Assembly: GCA_003155565.1 (NCBI GenBank)
Contig: PMDM01000158.1
Span: forward strand, 1-10,141
Length of the DNA stretch: 10,141 bases
Source: Methylococcaceae bacterium
GTDB taxonomy: Bacteria > Pseudomonadota > Gammaproteobacteria > Methylococcales > Methylomonadaceae
Direction of reading: 5' to 3'
Positions 1-6,563 of the stretch are shown here, in pieces (positions within the stretch are counted from its first letter, which is position 1; each line of letters begins with the position of its first letter). Position numbers and translations under genes: made by a program. Below the pieces are notes generated by a model. It saw only the letters and a list, made by a program, of their open reading frames with translations. It searched no databases and was not told the origin of the DNA.

Positions 1-8
1 GCGACTCG

Positions 9-148
9 ATGCCGCTTGCTTCCTGCGCTTCTCGCATTTACCGGGAGTTGTCAAAAGGGACTTCCTTGTCCCTTTGACAACGTGCGGCATCCCTGCCGCA
101 CCCCTAACGGGCTATTCCCGATAAATGCTCCGATGCTCGGCGCGGCAT
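9..148. repeat. Branched intergenic inverted repeat
   Basis: A nested set of inverted repeats that would fold into a multi-branched structure. The outer arms are atgccgc (9-15) and gcggcat (142-148). The middle arms are gcatttaccggga (34-46) and tcccgataaatgc (116-128), with one mismatch. Inside lie two hairpins: 47-61 with 68-81 (gttgtcaaaagggac against gtccctttgacaac, one bulged A) and gtgcggca (82-89) with tgccgcac (94-101). No coding frame is evident. It may continue beyond the left edge. It is probably a dispersed non-coding repeat; its function is unknown. Confidence 0.6.
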
Positions 149-173
149 AACGGGATAGGGTGGATTTTTAAAT

Positions 174-242
174 GTAGGATGTGCTGAACAAAGTGAAGCG
201 ATCAATCGCGAACGATGCGCCTCGTTCCTCGGCACATCCTAC
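174..242. repeat. GTAG-footed REP-like palindrome
   Basis: The ends are perfect 11-base inverted arms, gtaggatgtgc (174-184) and gcacatcctac (232-242). A small inner hairpin, gcgat-ca-atcgc, sits at about 199-210. The GTAG foot at the base of a hairpin is typical of REP elements moved by REP-associated tyrosine transposases (RAYT). From memory, very similar repeats are common in methanotroph intergenic regions, but copy number cannot be checked here. The 58 bases from 243 to the next open frame show nothing recognisable. Confidence 0.65.
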
Positions 243-300
243 GAGCTTAAAAGGTACACGGTGAGTACCCCACTTGGCATTTATTTATTGCGCTCTACGA

Positions 301-564
301 TCAATCAAATAAATCTCCATTAGAAATTACTCGAAATTCCCTTGCATTTATTAGTTTTGTGCTACGTTGATTAACATGAAGATCACCAACGCATTCTACA
401 ATTTGTAAATTTTTATGAGCACTATGTGATTGCCAATATTCATTAATAGGTAATTCAATATTTACGCTCTTATCGACACCATTAATTGTTGCGAGAATAG
501 TTATAGTACCTATGTTATCTTCTTCTTGGTGTGATAATTTAGCAAGGTAGCCTGGATGAAACAT
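301..564 (-). CDS. Short hypothetical protein, probable truncated remnant
   Basis: An 87-residue open frame, not recognised as a named family. Residues from about 17 onward (alternating hydrophobic and polar, with the segment VECVGDL near residue 57) look like a compact beta-rich domain that could be the C-terminal part of a longer protein. Its ATG (562-564) and the codons for MFHPGY lie inside the left arm of the palindrome at 547-628, and the frame stays open through that repeat to a TAG at 625-627. No Shine-Dalgarno sequence precedes the ATG. The frame is more AT-rich than the neighbouring holA. The best reading is the 3' end of an older gene cut off by repeat insertion or recombination, so expression is doubtful. 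Confidence 0.4.
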   Translation of the reverse strand: MFHPGYLAKLSHQEEDNIGTITILATINGVDKSVNIELPINEYWQSHSAHKNLQIVECVGDLHVNQRSTKLINAREFRVISNGDLFD

Positions 565-628
565 AGTGGAATCCGGGGCAGATAGGACTCCGATTATCCC
601 GGATTCCGCAAAGCTGCATCCAGGCTAC
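547..628. repeat. BIME-like double REP palindrome
   Basis: Outer arms gtagcctggatg (547-558) and catccaggctac (617-628) are perfectly complementary. Inner arms ggaatccggg (568-577) and cccggattcc (598-607) are also perfect. The segments between them are degenerate. The layout, with GTAG at the foot and two oppositely oriented units, matches a bacterial interspersed mosaic element. It begins four bases beyond the holA stop codon, so its hairpin could also slow transcription or protect the 3' end of the leuS-lptE-holA message. No T-run makes it a clear intrinsic terminator. Confidence 0.7.
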
Positions 629-631
629 AAA

Positions 632-1654
632 CTAACCCGTTTTCCCCAACACCAAAACAGAACCCAAACCCAAACTAGCCTCCAACAACGTCTCCCAAGC
701 ATCACCTCGCTGTTGGCCTTTGATTTGGCGGTCTGCTTTTGCACCCAAGACTAAGACATTATTTAATTCGGTATGAGTAAGCCGTTTAGCCGATGAATCA
801 ATAAGCTGTTTACGTTCGCCCCAAATACCATTTTTTTTCAGGATAAGTTCTTTTTCACCTTGACCCTGAGCTGCTTTATAGCTAATCAGGATTCGGGCTT
901 CCCGCATTAGCGCCCACAGCACGATGGCGGATGCAACGCCTTCCGCTTTTAGGGACGACAATATTTTAAGTACCTTATCAGCCTGCGCGGACAAAGCCGA
1001 TTCAACGAGTTTAAATACGTCATACCGGGAACTGTCTGCCACTACGTCCATGATTTGCTGCGTACTCAACTTGCCCGCGCCATACAGCACATAGAGTTTT
1101 TCAATTTCCTGGGCGGCTGCCAGAAGGTTGCCTTCCACCCGGTCAGCCAGGATTTTCACTGCTCCGTGGTCTGCAATAAGCCCACGCTGCTGCATCCTGT
1201 CCTGAACCCAACGCAGAAGGTCTTGTCCGGCTAATGGCCAAACTTGGATAATACAGGCCACCTTATCTAGGGCTTGAAACCAGGAAGATTTTTGTGCGTC
1301 CTTGGTGATTTTCCCGGCGGTAATCAGCAATAAGGTGTCTTCGGGCAAGCGTTTGCAATACGCCGCTAAAGCTTTTCCGCCTTCTGCGCCAGGTGTTCCT
1401 GACGTTAATCTTAGGTCGATGATTTTTTTATCGGCAAAGATAGAAAAGTTGTCCGCAGAAATATTCAGTTGCTTCCAATCAAACAGCTTGTCCGCGAAAA
1501 AAATTTCCCTGGCAGTAAAATCCCGTTCTTTTGCGGATTTCCTGATTGCATCGGCCAGTTCGCCCAATTGTTGAGGCTCATCGCCGCTGATGAAATAAAC
1601 AGGGGCTAAGGCTTTCTGCAATGTGGCAGCTAATTGCTGGGGTTTAATCTGCAC
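632..1654 (-). CDS. holA: DNA polymerase III subunit delta
   Basis: HolA is the delta subunit of the clamp loader; it opens the beta sliding clamp so that it can be loaded on DNA. The 340-residue length is normal. The N-terminus (VYFISGDEPQQLGEL, about residues 18-32) is the degenerate nucleotide-binding region of this AAA+-like subunit. The segment DTLLLITAGKITKDAQKSSW and the C-terminal helical collar region ending in LGSVLVLGK also fit the family. The start is GTG (1652-1654), which shares one base with the lptE stop (TAGTG). An AAAGG ribosome binding site (1661-1665) lies six bases upstream, inside lptE, so translation is probably coupled. It is the last gene of the leuS-lptE-holA operon. 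Confidence 0.93.
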   Translation of the reverse strand: MQIKPQQLAATLQKALAPVYFISGDEPQQLGELADAIRKSAKERDFTAREIFFADKLFDWKQLNISADNFSIFADKKIIDLRLTSGTPGAEGGKALAAYCKRLPEDTLLLITAGKITKDAQKSSWFQALDKVACIIQVWPLAGQDLLRWVQDRMQQRGLIADHGAVKILADRVEGNLLAAAQEIEKLYVLYGAGKLSTQQIMDVVADSSRYDVFKLVESALSAQADKVLKILSSLKAEGVASAIVLWALMREARILISYKAAQGQGEKELILKKNGIWGERKQLIDSSAKRLTHTELNNVLVLGAKADRQIKGQQRGDAWETLLEASLGLGSVLVLGKTG

Positions 1655-2151
1655 TATTTGCCTTTCGTCTCTACTGCCGAACGGCCACGGTTAATAATCG
1701 TCTTGACTACCTGCTGGTACATCTCATTTCTGATCACGGTTTCTTCATTGCCTTTAGCGATAACATCTTGCTGGTCGTTAAAGTATTCGCGCCTGAACTC
1801 GATGGGTTCGCGCGCCACTAGCACACCATTTTTGGCATTAAGCAGTTCATATTCCAGATGGCCTGCCAGTTCAATCTCATTCGACCGCCCTCTCTGGCTC
1901 AAAGACAGTACCCGACGATCAATGTCGTCTTTAAATACTCTAAGCACAATATCAGCTTTCTCGGATGAGTCGGTAAGATGTCCAGAAGACGATTTCAACA
2001 CGGTAATTAATTGCTCACGCAAGGCGGGTGAGCCACCTTGCAAAAAAATGGTTTTCATACCCGCAGGCAAACCATAAGCTCCTCGCAAATGATAGCCGCA
2101 GGCCGTAGTTAGCAGGGCGATAATTAAGGTGATTGACAGGTTTATCCGCAC
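1654..2151 (-). CDS. lptE: LPS-assembly lipoprotein LptE
   Basis: LptE is the outer-membrane lipoprotein that plugs the LptD barrel and helps deliver lipopolysaccharide to the cell surface. The 165-residue product starts with a short lipoprotein signal peptide ending in LTTAC, with lipidated Cys18 followed by GYHLRG, the hallmark start of mature LptE. The body alternates beta-strands and helices as in the family (E. coli LptE is somewhat longer). The start is GTG (2149-2151). A strong AGGAG (2159-2163), seven bases away, sets this start and overlaps the leuS stop codon. Gene position between leuS and holA is the conserved one in gammaproteobacteria and supports the call. Confidence 0.92.
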   Translation of the reverse strand: MRINLSITLIIALLTTACGYHLRGAYGLPAGMKTIFLQGGSPALREQLITVLKSSSGHLTDSSEKADIVLRVFKDDIDRRVLSLSQRGRSNEIELAGHLEYELLNAKNGVLVAREPIEFRREYFNDQQDVIAKGNEETVIRNEMYQQVVKTIINRGRSAVETKGK

Positions 2152-2161
2152 AAGCTAACTC

Positions 2162-4714
2162 CTATACAACGATATTGACCAATTTCTTGGGCACTATAAT
2201 GACTTTTTTGATGGGCTTGCCGTCAATGAATTTAATCACATGCTCGTCGCATAAAGCCGCTTTTTCTATTTCTTCATTAGAAGCCGATGCTGAAACAGTC
2301 ATTTTGCTGCGTAATTTGCCATTAACCTGGAGGACGAATTCTATCGAATCCTGCACCAAAGCTGTCTCGTCCACTTGCGGCCACGGCAAACCGACGACTG
2401 CTTCACGATGCCCCAAATCCAGCCACAATTGATGACAGATATGCGGCACGATGGGCGCTAACATCAAGACAATGGCTTCCAATGCTTCTTGACGGATGGC
2501 CTTGGCGTTATTGGATCCATCCTCAAACCTGGACAAGGTATTGAGCAACTCCATATTTGCCGCGATAGCCGTGTTAAAAATAGTACGCACACCCATGTCA
2601 TGGCTGACTTTCTGGATGGTTTGATGTGTGTGCCTTCTTACCGCTTGCTGTTCAGGTGTTAACGATGCCCTATCAATGGGCTGCTTAGAACTGACGGACG
2701 TAACATGCAGGTAGGTTTGTTTCCAAAGCCGTTTCAAGAACCGTGACGCGCCTTCCACGCCACTATCCGACCATTCCAGGGATTGTTCGGGCGGCGCGGC
2801 AAACATGATGAACAGGCGCACGGTATCTGCCCCGTATTGGTCGATCAAACCCTGCGGATCGACGGTATTGCCTTTGGACTTGGACATTTTGCTGCCGTCT
2901 TTCAAGACCATACCTTGGGTCAGCAATTTTTTGAATGGCTCATCGCAGGTAATCAGCCCTTCGTCCCGCAGTAGCTTGGTGTAAAACCGGGCATATAACA
3001 AATGCAGAATTGCGTGTTCTATTCCGCCGATGTAATGATCGACAGGTAGCCAATGACTGGCTTTAGCATCCAGCATGGTGTCAGCCTTGTTACAGGCAAA
3101 TCTTGCAAAATACCAAGATGATTCCATGAAGGTATCAAAGGTATCGGTTTCGCGCCGCGCAGGTTTACTGCATGTTGGACAAGTTGTTTTCGAGAACGTT
3201 GGATGCGCCACTAACGGCGATTGCGAACCATCCAGGATCACATCTTTTGGTAAGGTGACAGGTAAATCCTGCTCAGGTACTGGCACTGTTCCGCAATCAT
3301 CACAGTAAATGACCGGAATCGGCGCACCCCAATAACGCTGGCGGGACACGCCCCAGTCGCGCAAGCGGAATTGTACTTGCTTGTCACCAAGTTTTTTAGC
3401 CTTTAGGTCGGCGGCAATCTCATCGACAGCAGCCTCATATTTTAAGCCGTTATATTTGTTTGAATTAATACATATTCCGTATTTACAAAAACTGTTATCC
3501 CAGTCAATCCAACTTAGAGGCTCTGCGCCATTAATGTCTAAATATGGTGCCTCATCAGGTGTGCCATAATTAACACTTTCACTCCTGATTCCCTGATTAA
3601 CATTTTTATCACTCCAGCTTTCTGGAACGATAACTGGTTTAATTGCCAGGTTATATTTTTTAGCAAAATAAAAGTCACGTTCGTCATGCGCCGGTACCGC
3701 CATGACCGCGCCTTCGCCATAGCTCATAAGGACATAATTGCCTACCCAGACTGGCACTTGTTCGCCTGTTAACGGATGGGTAACGCTTATGCCCGTCGGC
3801 ATCCCTTTCTTTTCCATCGTCGCCATATCGGCTTCTGCCGTGCCGCTTTGCTCGCATTCTTTTAAGAATTCGGCAAGCTCAGCATTGGTCCTGGCGGCAT
3901 AAAGTGCCAGTGGATGTGCTGCTGCGACGGCACAAAACGTAACGCCCATAATCGTGTCGGCTCGGGTGGTGTATACCCAAAGCAGTTCTGCTTTGCCGTC
4001 CAGTTGATAAGGGAACGCAAACCGTACGCCGTAACTCTTGCCTATCCAGTTGGCTTGCATGGTCTTGACCTGCTCCGGCCAGCCGTCCAGCTTATCTAAG
4101 GATTGCAGCAATTCATCGGCATAGGCAGTAATTTTTAAGAACCACTGGGCTATTTCCTTGCGCTCAACTTTGGTGTCGCAACGCCAGCAACAACCGTCGA
4201 TGACCTGCTCATTGGCAAGCACGGTCATGTCTTTTGGACACCAGTTGACTGGCGCGGTTTTCTTGTAAGCTAAACCTTTTTCCAGCAATCTAAGGAAAAA
4301 CCATTGCTCCCACTTATAATAATCAGGATCGCAAGTGGCTAATTCCCTATCCCAATCGTAACCAAATCCCAAGCGCTTCAGTTGGTCACGCATGTAGTCG
4401 ATATTGCTGTATGTCCAGTCTGCTGGATGCACACCATGCTGCATGGCGGCATTTTCAGCCGGTAGCCCGAAAGCATCCCAACCCATTGGTTGCAGGACGT
4501 TCTTGCCCAACATACGCTGATAGCGGCTGATGACATCGCCAATAGTGTAGTTACGCACATGCCCCATGTGCAGTTTGCCGCTGGGGTAGGGGAACATGGA
4601 CAAGCAATAGTATTTTTCACGGTCGGACACTTCCAGGGCTTTAAACGCCCCCGATTCTTCCCATAGTTTTTGTACGCTTTGCTCAATCTCTAGCGGTTGA
4701 TAATTTTCCTGCAT
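2162..4714 (-). CDS. leuS: Leucyl-tRNA synthetase
   Basis: Class I synthetase that charges tRNA-Leu with leucine in the cytoplasm; 850 residues. Visible landmarks: the HIGH box as HMGH (49-52) within [11 protein letters not shown]; zinc-ligand cysteines C159, C175/C176 and C179; the CP1 editing domain with TTRADT (249-254) and the conserved Asp in AHDERD (Asp344); [14 protein letters not shown] (451-464); a second cysteine set (C471/C474 and C512/C515); [13 protein letters not shown]; and KMSKS (609-613), followed by the anticodon-binding helices. KMSKS follows MVLKDG directly, so the long leucine-specific insertion of E. coli LeuRS is missing. Residues about 365-425 form an AT-rich, longer linker. 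The start [12 protein letters not shown] is typical; AAGG abuts the ATG, an unusually close ribosome binding site. First gene of the operon. Confidence 0.98.
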   Translation of the reverse strand: MQENYQPLEIEQSVQKLWEESGAFKALEVSDREKYYCLSMFPYPSGKLHMGHVRNYTIGDVISRYQRMLGKNVLQPMGWDAFGLPAENAAMQHGVHPADWTYSNIDYMRDQLKRLGFGYDWDRELATCDPDYYKWEQWFFLRLLEKGLAYKKTAPVNWCPKDMTVLANEQVIDGCCWRCDTKVERKEIAQWFLKITAYADELLQSLDKLDGWPEQVKTMQANWIGKSYGVRFAFPYQLDGKAELLWVYTTRADTIMGVTFCAVAAAHPLALYAARTNAELAEFLKECEQSGTAEADMATMEKKGMPTGISVTHPLTGEQVPVWVGNYVLMSYGEGAVMAVPAHDERDFYFAKKYNLAIKPVIVPESWSDKNVNQGIRSESVNYGTPDEAPYLDINGAEPLSWIDWDNSFCKYGICINSNKYNGLKYEAAVDEIAADLKAKKLGDKQVQFRLRDWGVSRQRYWGAPIPVIYCDDCGTVPVPEQDLPVTLPKDVILDGSQSPLVAHPTFSKTTCPTCSKPARRETDTFDTFMESSWYFARFACNKADTMLDAKASHWLPVDHYIGGIEHAILHLLYARFYTKLLRDEGLITCDEPFKKLLTQGMVLKDGSKMSKSKGNTVDPQGLIDQYGADTVRLFIMFAAPPEQSLEWSDSGVEGASRFLKRLWKQTYLHVTSVSSKQPIDRASLTPEQQAVRRHTHQTIQKVSHDMGVRTIFNTAIAANMELLNTLSRFEDGSNNAKAIRQEALEAIVLMLAPIVPHICHQLWLDLGHREAVVGLPWPQVDETALVQDSIEFVLQVNGKLRSKMTVSASASNEEIEKAALCDEHVIKFIDGKPIKKVIIVPKKLVNIVV

Positions 4715-4744
4715 CCTTATCGTCTTTAGTCGGTCAAAAGCGTT

Positions 4745-4773
4745 AGAATACCGTACAGACGCGTAAATCTAAA
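4745..4773 (-). promoter_or_regulatory. Possible leuS operon promoter
   Basis: On the minus strand, TTTAGA (4768-4773) and TATTCT (4745-4750) are separated by 17 bases, each matching the sigma-70 consensus at four of six positions. It lies about 30 bases before the leuS ATG in the 82-base gap shared with the divergent DUF1451 gene. The call is weak. On the plus strand TAGAAT (4744-4749) could be a -10 box for the other gene, but no good -35 box goes with it. Confidence 0.3.
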
Positions 4774-4796
4774 GTGTCATTTTCAGGAGTCGTACC

Positions 4797-5282
4797 ATGG
4801 ATAAAAATAAATTAGTTACTGCTTACACGGACTTGATGGAGCATCTTTACCTGGCGATGGACGATACGCTGCACTCAATGGCGGATGCGTTGGACATTGC
4901 GAAAGACAAGATAAGCGAGGCGGGGAACCTGACCAAGGATGAAATCAACACAATTTCGGATGCCCTCAAAAGAGATATTGAAAGCGCTGCGCATGGCTTG
5001 CCAGGCCATCAGGATGCCAATTCGCTGTCGGAGTGGTTCAAGTTTGATATTGATTTAATTGAGAATTTTACCCTGGATGCCTTCCTTAGTCTGGCGGATA
5101 AAACCCGCATAGAACTGGCGAAATTGGGCGAGGAGGCAAAACATCATACGTATCAAAGCGGTGACGTAACCTTGCCGGGTACGTTTACTTGCCACCAATG
5201 CAACAAGGAAATTGCTTTTAAAGCGCCCAGCCAGATACCAGAGTGTCCTGCCTGTCAAGGCAGAACTTTTATCCGTATTTGA
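4797..5282 (+). CDS. DUF1451 zinc-ribbon protein (YbeL-like)
   Basis: A 161-residue protein resembling E. coli YbeL in length and layout. Residues 1-115 are mostly charged amphipathic helices (LTKDEINTISDALKRDIES, about 45-63). A C-terminal zinc ribbon has two CxxC pairs, C132/C135 (CHQC) and C150/C153 (CPAC). The YSGEV-like motif before the ribbon in YbeL appears here as YQSGDV (119-124). No biochemical role is established for the family; the zinc ribbon suggests a structural or nucleic-acid/protein binding role, which is inference. The start is set by AGGAG (4785-4789), seven bases before the ATG. It is divergent from leuS and directly upstream of parA. Confidence 0.88.
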   Translation: MDKNKLVTAYTDLMEHLYLAMDDTLHSMADALDIAKDKISEAGNLTKDEINTISDALKRDIESAAHGLPGHQDANSLSEWFKFDIDLIENFTLDAFLSLADKTRIELAKLGEEAKHHTYQSGDVTLPGTFTCHQCNKEIAFKAPSQIPECPACQGRTFIRI

Positions 5283-5306
5283 TATTAGCGGCTTTAGTTC
5301 TATAAT
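5279..5306 (+). promoter_or_regulatory. Sigma-70 promoter for parA
   Basis: TTGATA (5279-5284, five of six consensus bases) and a perfect TATAAT (5301-5306) are separated by 16 bases. The -35 box overlaps the TGA stop (5280-5282) of the upstream gene. Transcription would start near 5313, about 30 bases before the parA ATG, leaving a short leader with a GGGG purine tract (5332-5335) as ribosome binding site. Confidence 0.75.
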
Positions 5307-5343
5307 GAGGTTTTCATCTATTTGATTTAACGGGGAAAATAAT

Positions 5344-6123
5344 ATGCGTAGAGTCATTTTTAACCAGAAAGGCGGAGTAGGTAAATCAACGATTACTTGT
5401 AATCTAGCGGCTATTAACGCCGTTGAGGGAAAAAAGACTTTGGTTATCGACCTGGATATTCAAGGCAATTCTACTCAGTATTTGCTGGGTAAAAAAGTAA
5501 CTGACAGCGATAAAACGATCGCCCATTTTTTTAAAGATTGCTTAAGTCTTTCACTGTTCGGGGGCGGCAACACAACTGGGCTTGAAAATATCATTCACGA
5601 AACACCCTTCCCAAACTTATATATTATCCCTTCACATCCTGACCTTGAGCCACTTCAAGCCCGTCTGGAATCACGCATGAAGACTTTAAAGCTAAGGGAA
5701 GCACTGGAGAAGTTGACAGGATTCGACACTATTTACTTGGATACTCCGCCCGTCCTAAATTTCTACAGCCATTCCGCGTTAATTGCTGCCGAGAAATGTT
5801 TAATTCCGTTTGATTGCGACAGCTTTTCAAGGGAAGCCTTATACACCCTGATGCAAACAATTACGGAAGTTAAAACAGACCACAATCAAGGGTTAGAAAT
5901 TGAAGGTATTATTGTCAACCAGTACCAAAAACAGGCCAACCTGCCACAACAACTGGTAGAAGCGCTAATTGCGGAAGGCTTGCCGGTACTTGGCGCAATG
6001 ATCTCACCTTCCGTCAAGGTCAGGGAATCTCACTCTGCATCACAACCATTAGTCCACTACGTACCGAACCACAAGTTGACCAATGAATACCGAGCGTTAT
6101 ACGCAGAAATCCACGGTAGTTAA
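5344..6123 (+). CDS. ParA-family ATPase
   Basis: A 259-residue ParA/MinD-type ATPase. The deviant Walker A box KGGVGKST (9-16) carries both the signature Lys9 and Lys14. Walker A' is VIDLDIQGNST (34-44), and Walker B is IYLDTPP (130-136). The later conserved blocks (LIPFDCDSFSREAL, GIIVNQYQKQ, and SVKVRESHSASQPL near residues 223-236) are those of chromosomal ParA-family proteins. Such ATPases dimerise on ATP, often bind DNA without sequence specificity, and position plasmids, chromosomes or protein clusters. No parB or parS-like cluster is seen here, so it is an orphan whose cargo is unknown. It has its own promoter overlapping the end of the DUF1451 gene and ends before a terminator at 6280-6307. 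Confidence 0.9.
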   Translation: MRRVIFNQKGGVGKSTITCNLAAINAVEGKKTLVIDLDIQGNSTQYLLGKKVTDSDKTIAHFFKDCLSLSLFGGGNTTGLENIIHETPFPNLYIIPSHPDLEPLQARLESRMKTLKLREALEKLTGFDTIYLDTPPVLNFYSHSALIAAEKCLIPFDCDSFSREALYTLMQTITEVKTDHNQGLEIEGIIVNQYQKQANLPQQLVEALIAEGLPVLGAMISPSVKVRESHSASQPLVHYVPNHKLTNEYRALYAEIHGS

Positions 6124-6279
6124 GGTTGCTTTACCGATTTTTTTGCTAAGTCCGAAATCTTCAACTTATAGGCAACGATTGCCTCATTTATTCGAGCAGC
6201 ACAGTAATAAGCTTCTGCTGCTGATTTTTGACTTAATGCCTTGTGCTAGAGGCTTGACTTACGAAAAATTTGGACATAA

Positions 6280-6307
6280 AAAAACCCAGCACTAAGGCTG
6301 GGTTTTT
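6280..6307. terminator. Bidirectional intrinsic terminator
   Basis: Perfect 11-base stem: aaaaacccagc (6280-6290), six-base loop actaag, gctgggttttt (6297-6307). The T-run follows the GC stem on the plus strand and the A-run supplies the same on the minus strand. It can therefore end parA transcription from the left and the small lipoprotein transcript from the right. The 156 bases between the parA stop and this hairpin hold no convincing gene. Confidence 0.9.
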
Positions 6308-6324
6308 CCACGGACTAAAGATTC

Positions 6325-6444
6325 TTAAAGTGCGATAGTGCTTGACTCTGATGGTCTTTGTTTAGTACCGTCTTGAGGATCCATACAGCCAGTTAAGCCA
6401 ACAATCATCAAAGCAACAGCTACAAGTGATATAACTTTTTTCAT
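6325..6444 (-). CDS. Small lipoprotein, 39 residues
   Basis: A very short gene reading MKKVISLVAVALMIVGLTGC and then a polar tail. Residues 1-19 form a standard lipoprotein signal peptide (two lysines, hydrophobic core, lipobox LTGC with Cys20). The mature part would be only 20 residues, rich in D, Q, K, S and T. Asp22 is at mature position +3, not the classical +2 inner-membrane retention position, so the final location is uncertain. Support for a real gene: a strong GGAGG (6453-6457) eight bases before the ATG, a plausible promoter upstream and a terminator just downstream. It resembles entericidin-sized lipoproteins only in size; no family is recognised and no function is proposed. Confidence 0.8.
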   Translation of the reverse strand: MKKVISLVAVALMIVGLTGCMDPQDGTKQRPSESSTIAL

Positions 6445-6506
6445 AAAATCATCCTCCAATGGGTTTGAATTTTTTATTTTATTGTGCGCCTTAAAAGCAC
6501 GGTGAA

Positions 6507-6535
6507 TTTATATCATGACTGGAAAGGGGATGCAA
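6507..6535 (-). promoter_or_regulatory. Possible promoter of the small lipoprotein
   Basis: On the minus strand, TTGCAT (6530-6535) and TATAAA (6507-6512) are separated by 17 bases. The -10 box matches five of six consensus bases and the -35 box three of six. Transcription would start near 6500, giving a leader of about 55 bases. It sits between the end of the HTTM-DCC gene and the lipoprotein gene, allowing separate expression. Confidence 0.4.
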
Positions 6536-6563
6536 TAGTTAAAACCTTATCCAACAAGCTGAG

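Noticed and set aside
47..116. Integron attC-like site or tRNA-like fold
   Set aside because: The hairpins do not show the paired attC core boxes (GTTRRRY / RYYYAAC), and no tRNA consensus stems or anticodon arm could be laid on the structure.
1634..2077. 147-residue plus-strand open frame
   Set aside because: It is antisense to lptE, with serine/arginine-rich shadow composition and no ribosome binding site.
6120..6245. Minus-strand open stretch of about 41 codons with a protein-like reading (alanine-rich, SAAEAYYCAARINEAIVAYK)
   Set aside because: It is bounded by stops at both ends with no ATG, GTG or TTG in a usable position and no ribosome binding site. It could be a decayed gene, but the evidence is too thin to list it.
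6083..6295. 70-residue plus-strand open frame overlapping the end of parA
   Set aside because: Its start lies inside parA in another frame without a ribosome binding site, and its end runs into the terminator stem.
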